64,000 bases of DNA, taken from assembly GCF_040838345.1 (NCBI RefSeq), contig NZ_JBAKFF010000001.1, positions 1,612,001 to 1,676,000 of the forward strand, written 5' to 3'. Every line of letters begins with the position of its first letter. Within the stretch, counting starts at the first letter, position 1. Made by a program: the position numbers and the translations under genes. Under the pieces are notes generated by a model. That model was not told the DNA's origin. It did no database searches and was given only the letters and a program-made list of their open reading frames with translations. Positions 40,545 through 50,467 of this stretch are shown piece after piece. This DNA is from Spiribacter sp. 1M189. Lineage in GTDB: Bacteria > Pseudomonadota > Gammaproteobacteria > Nitrococcales > Nitrococcaceae.

Positions 40545-41921
40545 CTAGAGGAAGGTGACGCCCACCGAGAAGAGCTTTTCGACGTCGGCGAGGCGGCTCT
40601 TGTCGACCAGGAACAGGATGACGTGATCCTCGGGCTCGATGACCGTGTCATGATGCGCCATCACCACCTCGTCTCCACGGACAATGGCGCCGATGGTCGT
40701 GCCCCTTGGCAGGCGGATCTGATCAATGCGCCGGCCCACCACTTCGGAACTGCCCGCATCACCATGGGCAATGGCCTCGATGGCCTCGGCGGCACCGCGG
40801 CGCAGGCTATGCACCGTGGCGACATCGCCGCGCCGGATATGCGCCAGCAGACTGCCGATCGTGGCCTGCTGTGGCGAAATGGCCACATCGATATCGTCGC
40901 TGGACTGGATGAGATCCACATAGGCGGCCCGGTTGATCAGTGCCATGACCGTCCGCGCGCCGCGCCGCTTGGCGAGCATGGCCGAGAGGATGTTGGCCTC
41001 GTCATCATTGGTCAGCGCGCAGAATACATCGGTGTTCTCGATATTCTCCTCGAGCAGCAGATCCTCATCCGCCGCATCACCATGCAGCACGATGGTCTTC
41101 TTGAGCTCATCGGCGATCATCCGGCATTGGGCCGGGTTCTGCTCGATGATCTTGACCTGGTAGCGCGTCTCAAGGGCTTTCGCCAGTCGCGTGCCGATAT
41201 TGCCGCCACCGGCGAGCATGATGCGCTTGACCGGCTTGTCGAGCCGCCGCAGCTCGCTCATCACCGCGCGGATGTTCTTGCGGGCCGCCACGAAGAACAC
41301 CTCGTCGCCGGCCTCGATGACGGTATCCCCCTCCGGGATGATGGCGCTGCCGCGGCGGTAGATGGCGGCGACCCGGGTCTGCACGCCCGGCACATGCTCG
41401 CGTAGCGTCCGCAGCTCTTGGCCAACCAGCGGGCCGCCGTAATAGGCCCTCACCCCCACCAGGCGGACCTTGCCGTCGGCGAAGTCCATGACCTGAAGCG
41501 CCCCGGGATGCTCGATGAGACGGCGGACGTACTGCGTGACCAGCTGCTCCGGACTGATCAGCACGTCGATCGGTAGGGCATCGGGGGCAAAGATCTGCGG
41601 ATGTGACAGATACTCCACGGCCCGCACCCGGGCGATCTTGCTGGGCGTATGAAACAGGGTGGAGGCGATCTGGCAGGCCACCATGTTGGCCTCGTCCGAA
41701 TCGGTCACTGCAATGATCATGTCGGCATCATCCGCGCCCGCCCGCTCAAGCACCGCCGGATGGGTGCCGTTACCGACCACCGTGCGCAGGTCAAGCCGAT
41801 CCTGAAGCCCCTGGAGGATCTGTGCATTCCGGTCGACCACCGTAATGTCGTTGTCCTCATTGGTCAGATTGGTGGCAACCGTACCCCCGACCTGGCCCGC
41901 GCCGAGAATGATGATTTTCAT
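40545..41921 (-). CDS. trkA: Trk system potassium uptake protein TrkA
   Basis: Cytosolic gating ring subunit, 458 residues, with two tandem RCK modules. The first Rossmann loop is [13 protein letters not shown] (3-15) and the second [14 protein letters not shown] (about 234-247), each followed by a TrkA-C domain. Nucleotide binding controls TrkH opening. Its start overlaps the ntrX stop (ATGA), linking K+ uptake to the two-component pair in one transcript. Confidence 0.95.
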   Translation of the reverse strand: MKIIILGAGQVGGTVATNLTNEDNDITVVDRNAQILQGLQDRLDLRTVVGNGTHPAVLERAGADDADMIIAVTDSDEANMVACQIASTLFHTPSKIARVRAVEYLSHPQIFAPDALPIDVLISPEQLVTQYVRRLIEHPGALQVMDFADGKVRLVGVRAYYGGPLVGQELRTLREHVPGVQTRVAAIYRRGSAIIPEGDTVIEAGDEVFFVAARKNIRAVMSELRRLDKPVKRIMLAGGGNIGTRLAKALETRYQVKIIEQNPAQCRMIADELKKTIVLHGDAADEDLLLEENIENTDVFCALTNDDEANILSAMLAKRRGARTVMALINRAAYVDLIQSSDDIDVAISPQQATIGSLLAHIRRGDVATVHSLRRGAAEAIEAIAHGDAGSSEVVGRRIDQIRLPRGTTIGAIVRGDEVVMAHHDTVIEPEDHVILFLVDKSRLADVEKLFSVGVTFL

Positions 41922-43300
41922 GCCCGTCCCCCACTGGTCTCGCCACCTTCACGCGGATCGATGCCCAAAGACCGGAGTTTTCGGTACAGATGAGTCCGCT
42001 CCATGCCTGCCAGCCGGGCGAGCTGCGCCACACTGCCATCGGCACGCTGCAGTTGCTTCTGCAGATAGGCCCGCTCGAAATGCTCGCGCGCCTCGCGCAG
42101 GGGCAGATCCAGAGACAGGGCCGGCGGCCAGTCGCTCTCCGCGCTGTCCGCCTGGACGACCGAAAGGGCCGATTCCACTTCGTCGACGTCGATATCGAGC
42201 CCGTCGCCGAGCACCAGCAGGCGCTGGACGAGATTGCACAGCTCGCGGACATTGCCAGGCCAGTCGTGGTTGCGCAGCCGGTTCTGCGCCGCCACGGTGA
42301 AGCGTCGGTAATCGAGCTGCTCGGCATCCACGAGGCGGTCGACATAGAACGCCACCAGTTCGGGGATATCCTCGGCATGCTCCCGCAGTGGCGGGACTGA
42401 CATCGGAATCACGCTGAGCGCATAGGCCAGATCCTGGCGGAATCGTCCGGTGACGGCCTCGGCGGCGGGATCATGGCGGGTGACCGCAATCATGCGCACG
42501 TCAAGCGGGATGCGCTGCGCCCCCCCTACACGCTGGAATGCACCGGCGTCGATCGCCGATGCCAGCCGGGTCTGCGCCTCATCGTCCAGGTCCATCGCCC
42601 CATCGAGGATCAGCGTGCCCCCGGCCGCCGACTCGAGCCGGCCGGGCGTCACCCGGCCACCCTCCTCCTGACCGAAAAGCTCCTCAGCCGCGGACTGACC
42701 GGCAATGGTGCCGGCGGCGACTTCCACCAGCGGGCCATTGCATCGAGGGCTGAGTTGGTGGATGTGGCGGGCGAGGCATTTCCGGCCGCTGCCCGGTTCC
42801 CCCGTGATGAGCACCCAGCTGTCGCTGGCCGCCACCCGTTCCGCCTGTTCGCGGAGATTGCGCATGGCCGTGCTGCGGCCGACCGGCTCAATGATCGTCG
42901 ACGACCCACCCGCCTCGGCGGTTGCGGCCATCTGCTGCTGGAGGGCCTGTCCGACCGTGGCGATCAGCTTGCCCATCGATAGTGGCTTTTCGACGAAATC
43001 CACCGCCCCCTGGCGGGTTGCCTCGACCGCCGTTTCCACGGTGCCGTGCCCCGAGATCATCACCACCGGAAAGGCCGGTGTTCCGCCACCGGCCCATTCC
43101 CTGAGCAGCGAGATACCGTCCTCACCCGGCATCCAGATATCCAGCAGAACGAGATCCGGCTGACGGGCATGCAGCAGGGCACGCGCCTCCGAACCGCTCT
43201 CGGCGGTCGCTACCTCGTAGCCCTCGTCCTCCAGGATTTCCCGGACGAGTCCACGAATATCAGGCTCGTCGTCGACGACCAGTACATAGCCCTTGCTCAT
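41918..43300 (-). CDS. ntrX: NtrX-like response regulator with degenerate sigma-54 AAA+ domain
   Basis: 460 residues: receiver domain (1-120) with phospho-acceptor D54 and K105, a sigma-54 interaction AAA+ domain (about 137-360), and a Fis-type HTH (about 405-445, [19 protein letters not shown]). The AAA+ core is altered at several sites. Walker A reads GEPGSGRK (167-174) with Arg where the Lys should be. The GAFTGA loop is absent and shortened (residues 211-223). Walker B ends LILDG (G234) with no Glu. Sensor I has R275 for Asn. The arginine finger region GRFRQDL and WPGNVREL remain. It probably binds DNA on phosphorylation without ATP-driven sigma-54 activation. It is co-transcribed with ntrY and trkA. 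Confidence 0.88.
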   Translation of the reverse strand: MSKGYVLVVDDEPDIRGLVREILEDEGYEVATAESGSEARALLHARQPDLVLLDIWMPGEDGISLLREWAGGGTPAFPVVMISGHGTVETAVEATRQGAVDFVEKPLSMGKLIATVGQALQQQMAATAEAGGSSTIIEPVGRSTAMRNLREQAERVAASDSWVLITGEPGSGRKCLARHIHQLSPRCNGPLVEVAAGTIAGQSAAEELFGQEEGGRVTPGRLESAAGGTLILDGAMDLDDEAQTRLASAIDAGAFQRVGGAQRIPLDVRMIAVTRHDPAAEAVTGRFRQDLAYALSVIPMSVPPLREHAEDIPELVAFYVDRLVDAEQLDYRRFTVAAQNRLRNHDWPGNVRELCNLVQRLLVLGDGLDIDVDEVESALSVVQADSAESDWPPALSLDLPLREAREHFERAYLQKQLQRADGSVAQLARLAGMERTHLYRKLRSLGIDPREGGETSGGRA

Positions 43301-45474
43301 TGCTCGTTCCCTTGCCGGGCGTCACCCGGCATGACCCGGGGCAGGCGCACGGAGATCCGGGCGCCACCGTCAACGTTGCGGGCGCCTATCATGCCATTGT
43401 GCTCCTCGACAATCTTCTTGACGATGGCGAGCCCCAGCCCAGAGCCGCGCGGCTTGGTGCTGACATACGGCTCGAAGAGCTGATTGAGCATGGATTCCGC
43501 AAAACCGGGCCCGTTGTCCTGAACGTCGAGCTCGATCATGTCCGCGTAACGCCCGCTACCCTGGCGGGTCGCCACCACCACGCGGCAATGACCGGCTTCT
43601 CCGGCCTCGAGGGCATTGCGCAGCAGGTTATTGAGCAACTGCCTGAGACGCCCCGGATCCGCCTGCAGCCATGGCAGATCCTCGTCGAGGTCGAGACGGA
43701 ATGCCGGTTGCTCCGGCTCACCCTGGTAGAGTTCCACCACCTCGCGCACCAGCGCATTGAGATCCACCGCCTGCGGCCGCAGTGCCGGCGGTCTGGCATA
43801 TTCCGAAAATGCCTGGACCATCTCTTTCATGGCCTCGACCTGGTGGATGATGGTCTCAGTGGAGCGCTGCAGAAGCGCCGCCTCATCGCCCCCGAGCCGC
43901 GTACCCACCTTGTGCTGCAGGCGCTCCGCAGAGAGCTGGATGGGTGTCAGCGGGTTGCGGATTTCATGTGCCAGACGCCGGGCGACCTCACCCCAGGCGG
44001 CATCGCGCTGCGCCTGGATAAGCGTGGTCACGTCGTCAAAGACGATCACCTCGCCACCCCGTTCTCCTTCGCCCGGCAGCGTGGCACCGCTACAGATCAG
44101 CGCCCGTCGGCCCTCGCTGGTGTCAAGGCTGAGCTCGGCGCGCCATTCCGGTTCCGGCGACTGTCGATAGCCCGCGACCAGATCGACGAAGGGGCCGAAG
44201 TCGGGATAGCGGCTGACAAGGGCCGAGAGCGGACGACCGATGCCCTCGCTGAGCGGCACGGAGAGGATGGCACTGGCCGCCTGATTGTAGGTACGCAGGC
44301 TGCCGTCCGGCGCCAGGGCCAGCACCCCCGAGGACAGCCGCCCGAGTACGGTCTCCAGGTAGGCCCGCTGTGATTCCACCAGCTCCTGGCTGTGCCGGGC
44401 CGCGTCACGCACGTCCGCCACCCGCCGGCTCATGTCATTGAACGAACGCACCAGATAACCCAGTTCGTCATTGCCGCCGGGCGCCAGCTGGGTGCCATAC
44501 TCGCCCGCCGCCATGGCCCGGGTTCCCTCGGCCAGCCGGCTGACCGGCGCCACCAGACGACGGGCAAGGTAGAAGGCGGACCAGACCGCGAACAACAGCG
44601 ACAGAAGCAGCACCAGCGACAGCGTCAGGCTGAAACTGTCCTTCAACGGCCCGCGTAGATAGGCAAGCTCGCGATATTCACTGAATGCCGTCTCCACCTC
44701 TGCCGCGAGGTTGTCGATACGTGGCGAGACCTGGAAAAGCCCCTGCAATACGCGGTTACTGCCGGGCCCGCCGGGGCCGGGCGCCGGCACCAGGGCGCGG
44801 ACATGGAGGCCTGCGTTTTCGATGGGATCGAGGCCCACATAGGGGCGGCCCTGGCGCAGCTGAAGGAGGATGCTCTCCTCCGGCCGGTGCGGCAGGATAT
44901 CCGCGGTATCAACACTGCTCGCGGCGATGATGCGGCCGTTCTCGCCGAGCAGGGCCAGCTCTGAGGCACCGGTACGTGCACGCAGGTCACCCAGCGTGAT
45001 GGGCGCCATCTCCTCAGTGACATCCGCCAGATCCCTGGCGGCGTCCTGCAGCCGTTGCTGCATGTCGCGCATGCGCTGATCGAGAGAGGCCTGGGAGAGT
45101 GCCAGCGCGTCATCGAGTGCGTTCTCGACGCGCACATCGAACCAGCTGTCCACCCCGCGCTGCAGAAACTGCATGGAAAAACCGTAAACCACCAGACCGG
45201 GCACCACCGCGAGGACTACGAAAAGCGCCATCAGCCGAAGGGTCAGGCGACTGCCCGTCTCGCGTGCCCGAACCGACCTCACCAGACGCCAGAGGTTATT
45301 GACGATCAGGCCGAGCAGAGCCACCAGAACCACGCCGTTGATCAGCAGCAGCCAGAGGTAGAGGCGGCCGAAGCGCACGGAGTTCTCAGTGGCGGCACTC
45401 AGAAGATAGAGCGAGAGGATCAGCAGGACACTCAGCAGAATCCTCACGATCGCCTGGCGGGGAAGCTGCATCAT
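43297..45474 (-). CDS. ntrY: NtrY-like sensor histidine kinase
   Basis: A 725-residue membrane kinase. N-terminal TM segments lie at about 8-26, 38-60 and 80-105. A periplasmic sensor region (about 105-270) is followed by a TM at about 283-305, HAMP (about 305-360), PAS (about 375-480), HisKA with H503 in LAHEIRNPLTPIQ, and an ATPase with NLLRNALEAG and GSGLGLAIVKK. ATG 45474 overlaps the DUF4390 gene stop. It phosphorylates the adjacent NtrX. In other bacteria NtrY senses nitrogen or redox state; with trkAH downstream, an envelope or ionic signal is also conceivable. Confidence 0.92.
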   Translation of the reverse strand: MMQLPRQAIVRILLSVLLILSLYLLSAATENSVRFGRLYLWLLLINGVVLVALLGLIVNNLWRLVRSVRARETGSRLTLRLMALFVVLAVVPGLVVYGFSMQFLQRGVDSWFDVRVENALDDALALSQASLDQRMRDMQQRLQDAARDLADVTEEMAPITLGDLRARTGASELALLGENGRIIAASSVDTADILPHRPEESILLQLRQGRPYVGLDPIENAGLHVRALVPAPGPGGPGSNRVLQGLFQVSPRIDNLAAEVETAFSEYRELAYLRGPLKDSFSLTLSLVLLLSLLFAVWSAFYLARRLVAPVSRLAEGTRAMAAGEYGTQLAPGGNDELGYLVRSFNDMSRRVADVRDAARHSQELVESQRAYLETVLGRLSSGVLALAPDGSLRTYNQAASAILSVPLSEGIGRPLSALVSRYPDFGPFVDLVAGYRQSPEPEWRAELSLDTSEGRRALICSGATLPGEGERGGEVIVFDDVTTLIQAQRDAAWGEVARRLAHEIRNPLTPIQLSAERLQHKVGTRLGGDEAALLQRSTETIIHQVEAMKEMVQAFSEYARPPALRPQAVDLNALVREVVELYQGEPEQPAFRLDLDEDLPWLQADPGRLRQLLNNLLRNALEAGEAGHCRVVVATRQGSGRYADMIELDVQDNGPGFAESMLNQLFEPYVSTKPRGSGLGLAIVKKIVEEHNGMIGARNVDGGARISVRLPRVMPGDARQGNEQ

Positions 45475-46040
45475 GGCGACAACTCCCTGTATATCGGCTC
45501 GCTGCGGAGCTGCCAGTCGGGATTGATCCACGCCACCATGCGCAACAGTCGGGGGAGCTTATCCACCTCCAGGCTCGTATCCAGGCGCAGGCGGTAGTCC
45601 CCGCCCTCATCGAGGCGGTCAACACGCATCACCGGCCATGCCTGGATCCGGCCCAGGCGCAGCAGCAAGGCATCGAGGCTGCGGTAGCTCCGGGATTCAC
45701 CGCTCTCGAGCCAGGTGAGCACGTAGCGGCGACTGATGGCGTGATACTGGAGCCGGTAGCGGCGCTGCTGGCTGACGACAACGGCATCCCGCCACCACCA
45801 GCGAGCCTGCTGGAGGCGCAGCCGCTGCACGATGACCAGCGCGACCCCGTTCTCCAGCGCCTCGGTCGCCGTGCTGCTGAGCGCATAGTCGATGCGCGCG
45901 TCGGCCAGCATCAGCTGATCCTCCACGCGGATATCCAGCTCACTGACTTTGAACCCATCGGTCTGTGCGAAGACGGCCATCGCCATCAGCAGCAGAATGA
46001 ATCCGATTGCAGCGCGCTCAGCGTTTTTCGAGGCAGGCAT
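45471..46040 (-). CDS. DUF4390 domain-containing protein
   Basis: About 189 residues, with an N-terminal hydrophobic segment (about 10-27, AAIGFILLLMAMAVFA) that looks like a signal peptide or anchor. It is followed by a beta-rich DUF4390 region: VSELDIRVEDQLMLADARI, WWWRDAVVVS and YHAISRRYVLTW. The start is uncertain. ATG 46040 overlaps rsmB by 23 bases and gives MPASKN; an internal ATG further in is possible. Its place between rsmB and ntrY is conserved in gammaproteobacteria, hinting at an accessory role for the kinase, which is untested. Confidence 0.8.
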   Translation of the reverse strand: MPASKNAERAAIGFILLLMAMAVFAQTDGFKVSELDIRVEDQLMLADARIDYALSSTATEALENGVALVIVQRLRLQQARWWWRDAVVVSQQRRYRLQYHAISRRYVLTWLESGESRSYRSLDALLLRLGRIQAWPVMRVDRLDEGGDYRLRLDTSLEVDKLPRLLRMVAWINPDWQLRSEPIYRELSP

Positions 46041-47328
46041 AGTAAAAGCCATCAACACCGGCATCGCCGGTGAGAATCTGTTGACCGTACCCAACCCGCT
46101 GGCCCACGGGAAGCGCCGGATCCACCGCCTGTGCATCCGGCGCGTCCTGCATGAACGCGGCGATCACGGCTTCATTCTCCGCCGCCAGAATGGAGCAGGT
46201 GCAATAGACCAGACGCCCGCCACGGGCCAGCAACGGCCACAAGGCATCCAGCAGGCGACGCTGATTGGCCTGTAAACGAGGCGGGTCGTCGGCGCGACGT
46301 AACCATTTGATATCCGGATGCCGGCGGATGACACCGGTTCCTGAACAAGGCGCATCGAGGAGTATCCGCTCAAATGGGCGGCCATCCCACCACTCATCCG
46401 TCGCAGCCGCATCCGCGACCCGGCATTCCGCCGCCAGCCCGAGGCGCTGCAGGGTGCCCGTGACACGCTGCAGACGCGCCTCATCCACATCCAGCGCAAG
46501 GAGCGCTGCGTCGGAACGCTCAAGCGCATGCGCGGCCTTGCCGCCGGGTGCGGCGCAGGCATCCAGCACTCGATCTCCCGCCGCCGGCGACAGCAGCTCG
46601 ACGGCCAGTTGCGCGGCACCATCCTGGACCGAGCAGTCACCGTCCTCAAAGCCGGGAAGAAGGCTCACGGCAATCGGTTGCTCCAGGACCAGCGCATCGG
46701 GGAACCCGTCCAGGGTCCGCGCGGGCAGTCCCGCCTCCGCGAGTCGCTGCTGATAGCCGGCAACGGATTGACGTCGGCGATTGACCCGCAAGGTCATCGG
46801 TGCGCGGGTATTCTGGGCCTCGAGCAGTGAGTCCCAGGCGTCCGGCCAGTCATGCCTGAGCTGGGTCAACAGCCAGTCGGGTACCGAAGTCCGGACCGAC
46901 GGCGCTGCATCAACCAGGGCCAGGCAGGCATCCCGCTCGCGCTGGAAACGTCGCAGCAAGGCGTTGATGAGCCGGGCGGCCCAATGCTTGCCCCGGCCAC
47001 GGGCGACGGCGACCGTCTCCGAAACCGCGGCGTGGGCCGGAACATCCATGGCGACAAGCTGCTGCAGACCGATCTCCACCAGCAATGCCATGTCCTGGTC
47101 ACGACTGCGTAATGATTTATGCAGAAGCCGGTCGCGAATGGCTCCAAGACGCCGATGATGACGCAGGACGCCGTAGGCGATCGCCCGGCAGAATCCGGCG
47201 TCCCGACTGTCTGCATCCGCCGGCACGTACTCGGCCAGGGCGGCATCCAGCGATCGCCCGCCGACGAGAACAGCGAACAGCACATCCAGCGCGGTATCCC
47301 GCGGGTTAAAGGAGGGTTTCGCCGACAT
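46018..47328 (-). CDS. rsmB: 16S rRNA m5C967 methyltransferase RsmB
   Basis: Methylates C967 of 16S rRNA using SAM. 436 residues: an N-terminal NusB-like domain (about 1-140), a SAM site with DACAAPGGKAAHAL, and the two catalytic-Cys motifs DAPCSGTGVIRRHPD and LVYCTCSI. ATG 47328 gives MSAKPSFNPRD and overlaps the fmt end by 23 bases. It belongs to the conserved def-fmt-rsmB set. Confidence 0.95.
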   Translation of the reverse strand: MSAKPSFNPRDTALDVLFAVLVGGRSLDAALAEYVPADADSRDAGFCRAIAYGVLRHHRRLGAIRDRLLHKSLRSRDQDMALLVEIGLQQLVAMDVPAHAAVSETVAVARGRGKHWAARLINALLRRFQRERDACLALVDAAPSVRTSVPDWLLTQLRHDWPDAWDSLLEAQNTRAPMTLRVNRRRQSVAGYQQRLAEAGLPARTLDGFPDALVLEQPIAVSLLPGFEDGDCSVQDGAAQLAVELLSPAAGDRVLDACAAPGGKAAHALERSDAALLALDVDEARLQRVTGTLQRLGLAAECRVADAAATDEWWDGRPFERILLDAPCSGTGVIRRHPDIKWLRRADDPPRLQANQRRLLDALWPLLARGGRLVYCTCSILAAENEAVIAAFMQDAPDAQAVDPALPVGQRVGYGQQILTGDAGVDGFYYACLEKR

Positions 47329-48232
47329 GCACCGTATGTCCGCGCAGGAAATCGGCCACCGCCTGAGCCCGACCCCCGGACGCCTGCACCTGGAGCAGTC
47401 GAAGCACACCGTCGCCGGTCTGCACGTCGATGCCCTCCTCACTCACCGCGAGCACCTCTCCGGGGGCAGCGGTTGTGGCTGGATCAGGCATGGCCCATGC
47501 TGCCCATATCTTCAGTGGCGAATGATCGCGGTGACAACGCATCACCGGCCAGGGATTGAAGGCCCGCACCCGGCGGGCGAGTGAATCCGCGTCCATATGC
47601 CAGTCAACACGGGCTTCTTCGGTGGTGATCTTGTCGGCGTAGGTCACCCCTTCCGCCGGCTGGTCGCTGGCGCCGATCCGACCGGCCAGCCAGTCGTTCA
47701 GCGTGCTCGCAAGCAGCTCGGCGCCCATGTCGGCAAGCCGGTCATGCAGAGTTGAGGCCGTTTCCTCCGTGCCAATGGATGTGGAGCGACAGGCCACCAC
47801 CGGCCCGGTATCCAGGCCGGCGGCCATTTCCATCAGGCAGACGCCACTCTCCTCGTCGCCCGCCTCGATGGCGCGCTGGATAGGCGCCGCCCCCCGCCAG
47901 CGCGGGAGTAGCGAGGCGTGGATATTGAGGCAACCCTGCGTGGGTATGGCCAACACCGCGGGCGGGAGAATGAGACCGTAGGCGGCGACCACCATGGCAT
48001 CCGGCGCATGGCCGGCCAGGCGGGCCTGAGCCGCGGGATCACGGAGGCTTTCGGGCTGCTCCACCACGAGCCCGTGCTCAAGGGCAAGGGTCTTGACGGG
48101 AGACGCCCGCAGCCGCCGTCCCCGGCCTGCCGGCCGATCGGGCTGCGTATACACAGCGGCCACCCGATAGCCGGAGTCGATCAATGCCTCGAGCGCCGGT
48201 ACGGCGAATGCCGGCGTCCCGGCATAGACCAC
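47306..48232 (-). CDS. fmt: Methionyl-tRNA formyltransferase Fmt
   Basis: Formylates initiator Met-tRNA. 308 residues: YTQPDRPAGRGRRL folate/tRNA loop, NIHASLLPRWRGAAPIQRAI with the catalytic Asn/His, and a C-terminal OB-fold domain. The only usable start is GTG 48232, giving MVYAGTPAFAVP, a few residues shorter than typical N-termini (which have a short stretch before the first strand). No clear Shine-Dalgarno precedes it; it lies 29 bases after def and may rely on coupling. Confidence 0.93.
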   Translation of the reverse strand: MVYAGTPAFAVPALEALIDSGYRVAAVYTQPDRPAGRGRRLRASPVKTLALEHGLVVEQPESLRDPAAQARLAGHAPDAMVVAAYGLILPPAVLAIPTQGCLNIHASLLPRWRGAAPIQRAIEAGDEESGVCLMEMAAGLDTGPVVACRSTSIGTEETASTLHDRLADMGAELLASTLNDWLAGRIGASDQPAEGVTYADKITTEEARVDWHMDADSLARRVRAFNPWPVMRCHRDHSPLKIWAAWAMPDPATTAAPGEVLAVSEEGIDVQTGDGVLRLLQVQASGGRAQAVADFLRGHTVHVGETLL

Positions 48233-48261
48233 CCGTGGCGCGTCGTGCGTGGCCGCGCCGG

Positions 48262-48795
48262 TCAGACCGAACCCGTCTTGAGCGTCTGCTCGGAGCGCTG
48301 GCGCGCCGCTTTCTCGTAGCGCCGCCGGAGTCGTTTGCGCTTGAGCTCGGAGAGATAGTCGATGAACAGTCGGCCGTCGAGATGGTCGAGTTCATGCTGG
48401 ATGCAGCGCGCCATCAGACCCTCGGCCTCAATCTCGAAGGCTTCGCCCTCGAGGTCCTGAGCGCGCAGGGTAACGGCATCAACACGCTCGACGTTGTCCG
48501 CATAGCCGGGGATCGACAGGCAGCCTTCCTCGGCGATCTCCCGGGCGTCCGCGCGATGGACGATCTCGGGGTTGATCAGAACCATCGGTTCGCTGCCGTC
48601 TTCACTGACATCCATCACGACAATGCGCTCGTGCACATCGATCTGCGTCGCGGCAAGCCCGATGCCGGGCGCGTCGTACATGGTCTCGAACATGTCACTG
48701 ACCAGATCCCGGATCCGATCGTTGATGGTTTCCACCGGCCGGGCCCTGGTTCGAAGCCGTTCGTCGGGGTACTGAAGAATTTCGCGTTTGGCCAT
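48262..48795 (-). CDS. def: Peptide deformylase Def
   Basis: Fe/Zn hydrolase removing the N-formyl group from nascent proteins. 177 residues with all three family motifs: [17 protein letters not shown] with the metal-binding Cys, and QHELDHLDG with the two His ligands and the catalytic Glu. ATG 48795 gives [14 protein letters not shown]. It is divergent from the dprA cluster by 120 bases, the standard gammaproteobacterial layout, and is the first gene of a 19-gene minus-strand run. Confidence 0.96.
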   Translation of the reverse strand: MAKREILQYPDERLRTRARPVETINDRIRDLVSDMFETMYDAPGIGLAATQIDVHERIVVMDVSEDGSEPMVLINPEIVHRADAREIAEEGCLSIPGYADNVERVDAVTLRAQDLEGEAFEIEAEGLMARCIQHELDHLDGRLFIDYLSELKRKRLRRRYEKAARQRSEQTLKTGSV

Positions 48796-48915
48796 GGGAG
48801 TGTCCGTTGAGGGCCGCAGCGCGTCGCTGCCAGCCTCGGTCTGCCGATTTGTCGACAGTATACCGAACCGCCGCGGCCCGGGACCAGCAAATGCCTGAAA
48901 GAACAAGGGTGTGTC

Positions 48916-49317
48916 ATGCTCTGTACGAAAGCTGCGCTGCGACTCGGTGGGATGCTTGCCTGTCTCGTCTGTCTGCCGCTGGCAGCAGAGCCGCCGGCGA
49001 TCTTCCCGTCCGAAACGGATCTACCGCGGGTGATCCTTGGCGAGGAGGGCCGACGCCTGAGTGCCGCGGGAGACGCGATTTATGTGGCCGGACTCGGCGG
49101 CCGAAGTGCCAGTCGCTATTATCTGATCCGCCCCGGACCGGCACTGGCGCATGAAAGAAATCGACGGACCGGCCGCAGCAGCATCTACCTCGGGCAGGCG
49201 CGGGTGGCGAGTGGCGGCGACCCGGCCGTGCTGACGATCGAAACGTCGCGCCGGGAAATCCGGCCCGGCGATTACCTGCTCGCCATTGAGGAGGGCGCGC
49301 GGCAGCGCCATGAATGA
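48916..49317 (+). CDS. Exported hypothetical protein in the LysM-protein position next to dprA
   Basis: A 133-residue protein with a signal-like N-terminus (about 1-24, [12 protein letters not shown]). The body contains [22 protein letters not shown]-like and [10 protein letters not shown] segments, resembling the C-terminal part of the LysM proteins normally encoded between def and dprA. No LysM repeat is visible, and the protein is much shorter than the roughly 340 residues expected. It may be a reduced but intact version. It overlaps dprA by 8 bases. Confidence 0.6.
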   Translation: MLCTKAALRLGGMLACLVCLPLAAEPPAIFPSETDLPRVILGEEGRRLSAAGDAIYVAGLGGRSASRYYLIRPGPALAHERNRRTGRSSIYLGQARVASGGDPAVLTIETSRREIRPGDYLLAIEEGARQRHE

Positions 49318-50467
49318 GGATACACTCGAAGCCTGGCTGACATTACTCCATCTGGACGGCATCGGCCCCCGAATGACCGCGGAGATCATCGACGCCTACG
49401 GCGAGCCGGCGACCTACCTGGCGGCCAGCGAGGCTGACCGGGCGTCGCATGGGCTGCCGGCACAGGTCATTACCGCCCCTCGCGGGCTGGCTTCGGCAAG
49501 GGAGGGTGTCGCGGCGGACCGCCGCTGGGCCGAGCAAAGGGAATGCCATATCATTACGCGAGCCGATCCTCGCTATCCGGCGCGGCTCGCGGAGATTCCC
49601 GACCCGCCGCCGGTGCTGTTCGTGCGCGGTGACCCGGCGGTTCTGGAAAACCCTCAGATCGCTGTGGTGGGGACGCGAAACCCTACACCGGGTGGCATTG
49701 AGGCGGCCGAGGATTTCGCCGGCCGCCTGGCAGCCAGCGGGCTGACGGTAACAAGCGGGCTGGCGCTGGGCATCGACACCGCCGCCCACGAGGGGGCCCT
49801 GGTCGCCGAGGGCGGCATCTCCATCGCCGTCATGGCCACCGGCCCGGACCGCCTCTACCCGCGCGAAAACCAGGCGCTGGCCCGTTCGTTGGTCACACGC
49901 GGGGCGATCGTGACGGAGATGCCCGTGGGCACACCCGTCAATCGAGGGCTTTTCCCGCGCCGCAACCGCCTCATCAGCGGCCTCGCACTGGGCGTTCTCG
50001 TGGTGGAAGCCGGCCGTCGGAGCGGTGCGCTCGGCACCGCCCACCAGGCAGTGGAGCAGGGACGTGAGGTCATGGCTATCCCCGGATCGATTCACAACCC
50101 CGTGGCCAAGGGCTGCCATCAGCTGATCCGCGAGGGCGCACGCCTGGTGGAAAAAGCCGATGACGTCATCGACGAAATACGCAAGCTGCCGGACGGATGG
50201 ATGATGACGACCCCGGACGGACCAGCGGCCGGGACGGGCGAAGAAAACACGGCAGACACCCCCGCAGACAGCGCGCTCGATGCCGACTACAGGGCCCTGC
50301 TTGATGCCATGGGACACGACCCGATCGGCTTCGAAACGCTTGCTGAGCGCACTTCATTGACGCCCGATATCCTTTCCTCCATGCTCCTGAGCCTGGAACT
50401 TATGGGCCATGTTGCGCCCTGCAACGGTGGTCATTACATGCGAATCAGCAATCGGGCAGGCGGATGA
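49310..50467 (+). CDS. dprA: DNA-processing protein DprA
   Basis: Loads RecA on incoming single-stranded DNA in natural transformation. 385 residues: an N-terminal SAM-like helical part (about 1-75), the Rossmann DprA core with VVGTRNPTPGG, TVTSGLALGIDTAAHEGAL, GPDRLYPREN and FPRRNRLISGLA, and a C-terminal winged-helix domain (about 320-380) ending YMRISNRAGG. ATG 49310 gives [10 protein letters not shown]. It overlaps smg in ATGA. Confidence 0.94.
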   Translation: MNEDTLEAWLTLLHLDGIGPRMTAEIIDAYGEPATYLAASEADRASHGLPAQVITAPRGLASAREGVAADRRWAEQRECHIITRADPRYPARLAEIPDPPPVLFVRGDPAVLENPQIAVVGTRNPTPGGIEAAEDFAGRLAASGLTVTSGLALGIDTAAHEGALVAEGGISIAVMATGPDRLYPRENQALARSLVTRGAIVTEMPVGTPVNRGLFPRRNRLISGLALGVLVVEAGRRSGALGTAHQAVEQGREVMAIPGSIHNPVAKGCHQLIREGARLVEKADDVIDEIRKLPDGWMMTTPDGPAAGTGEENTADTPADSALDADYRALLDAMGHDPIGFETLAERTSLTPDILSSMLLSLELMGHVAPCNGGHYMRISNRAGG

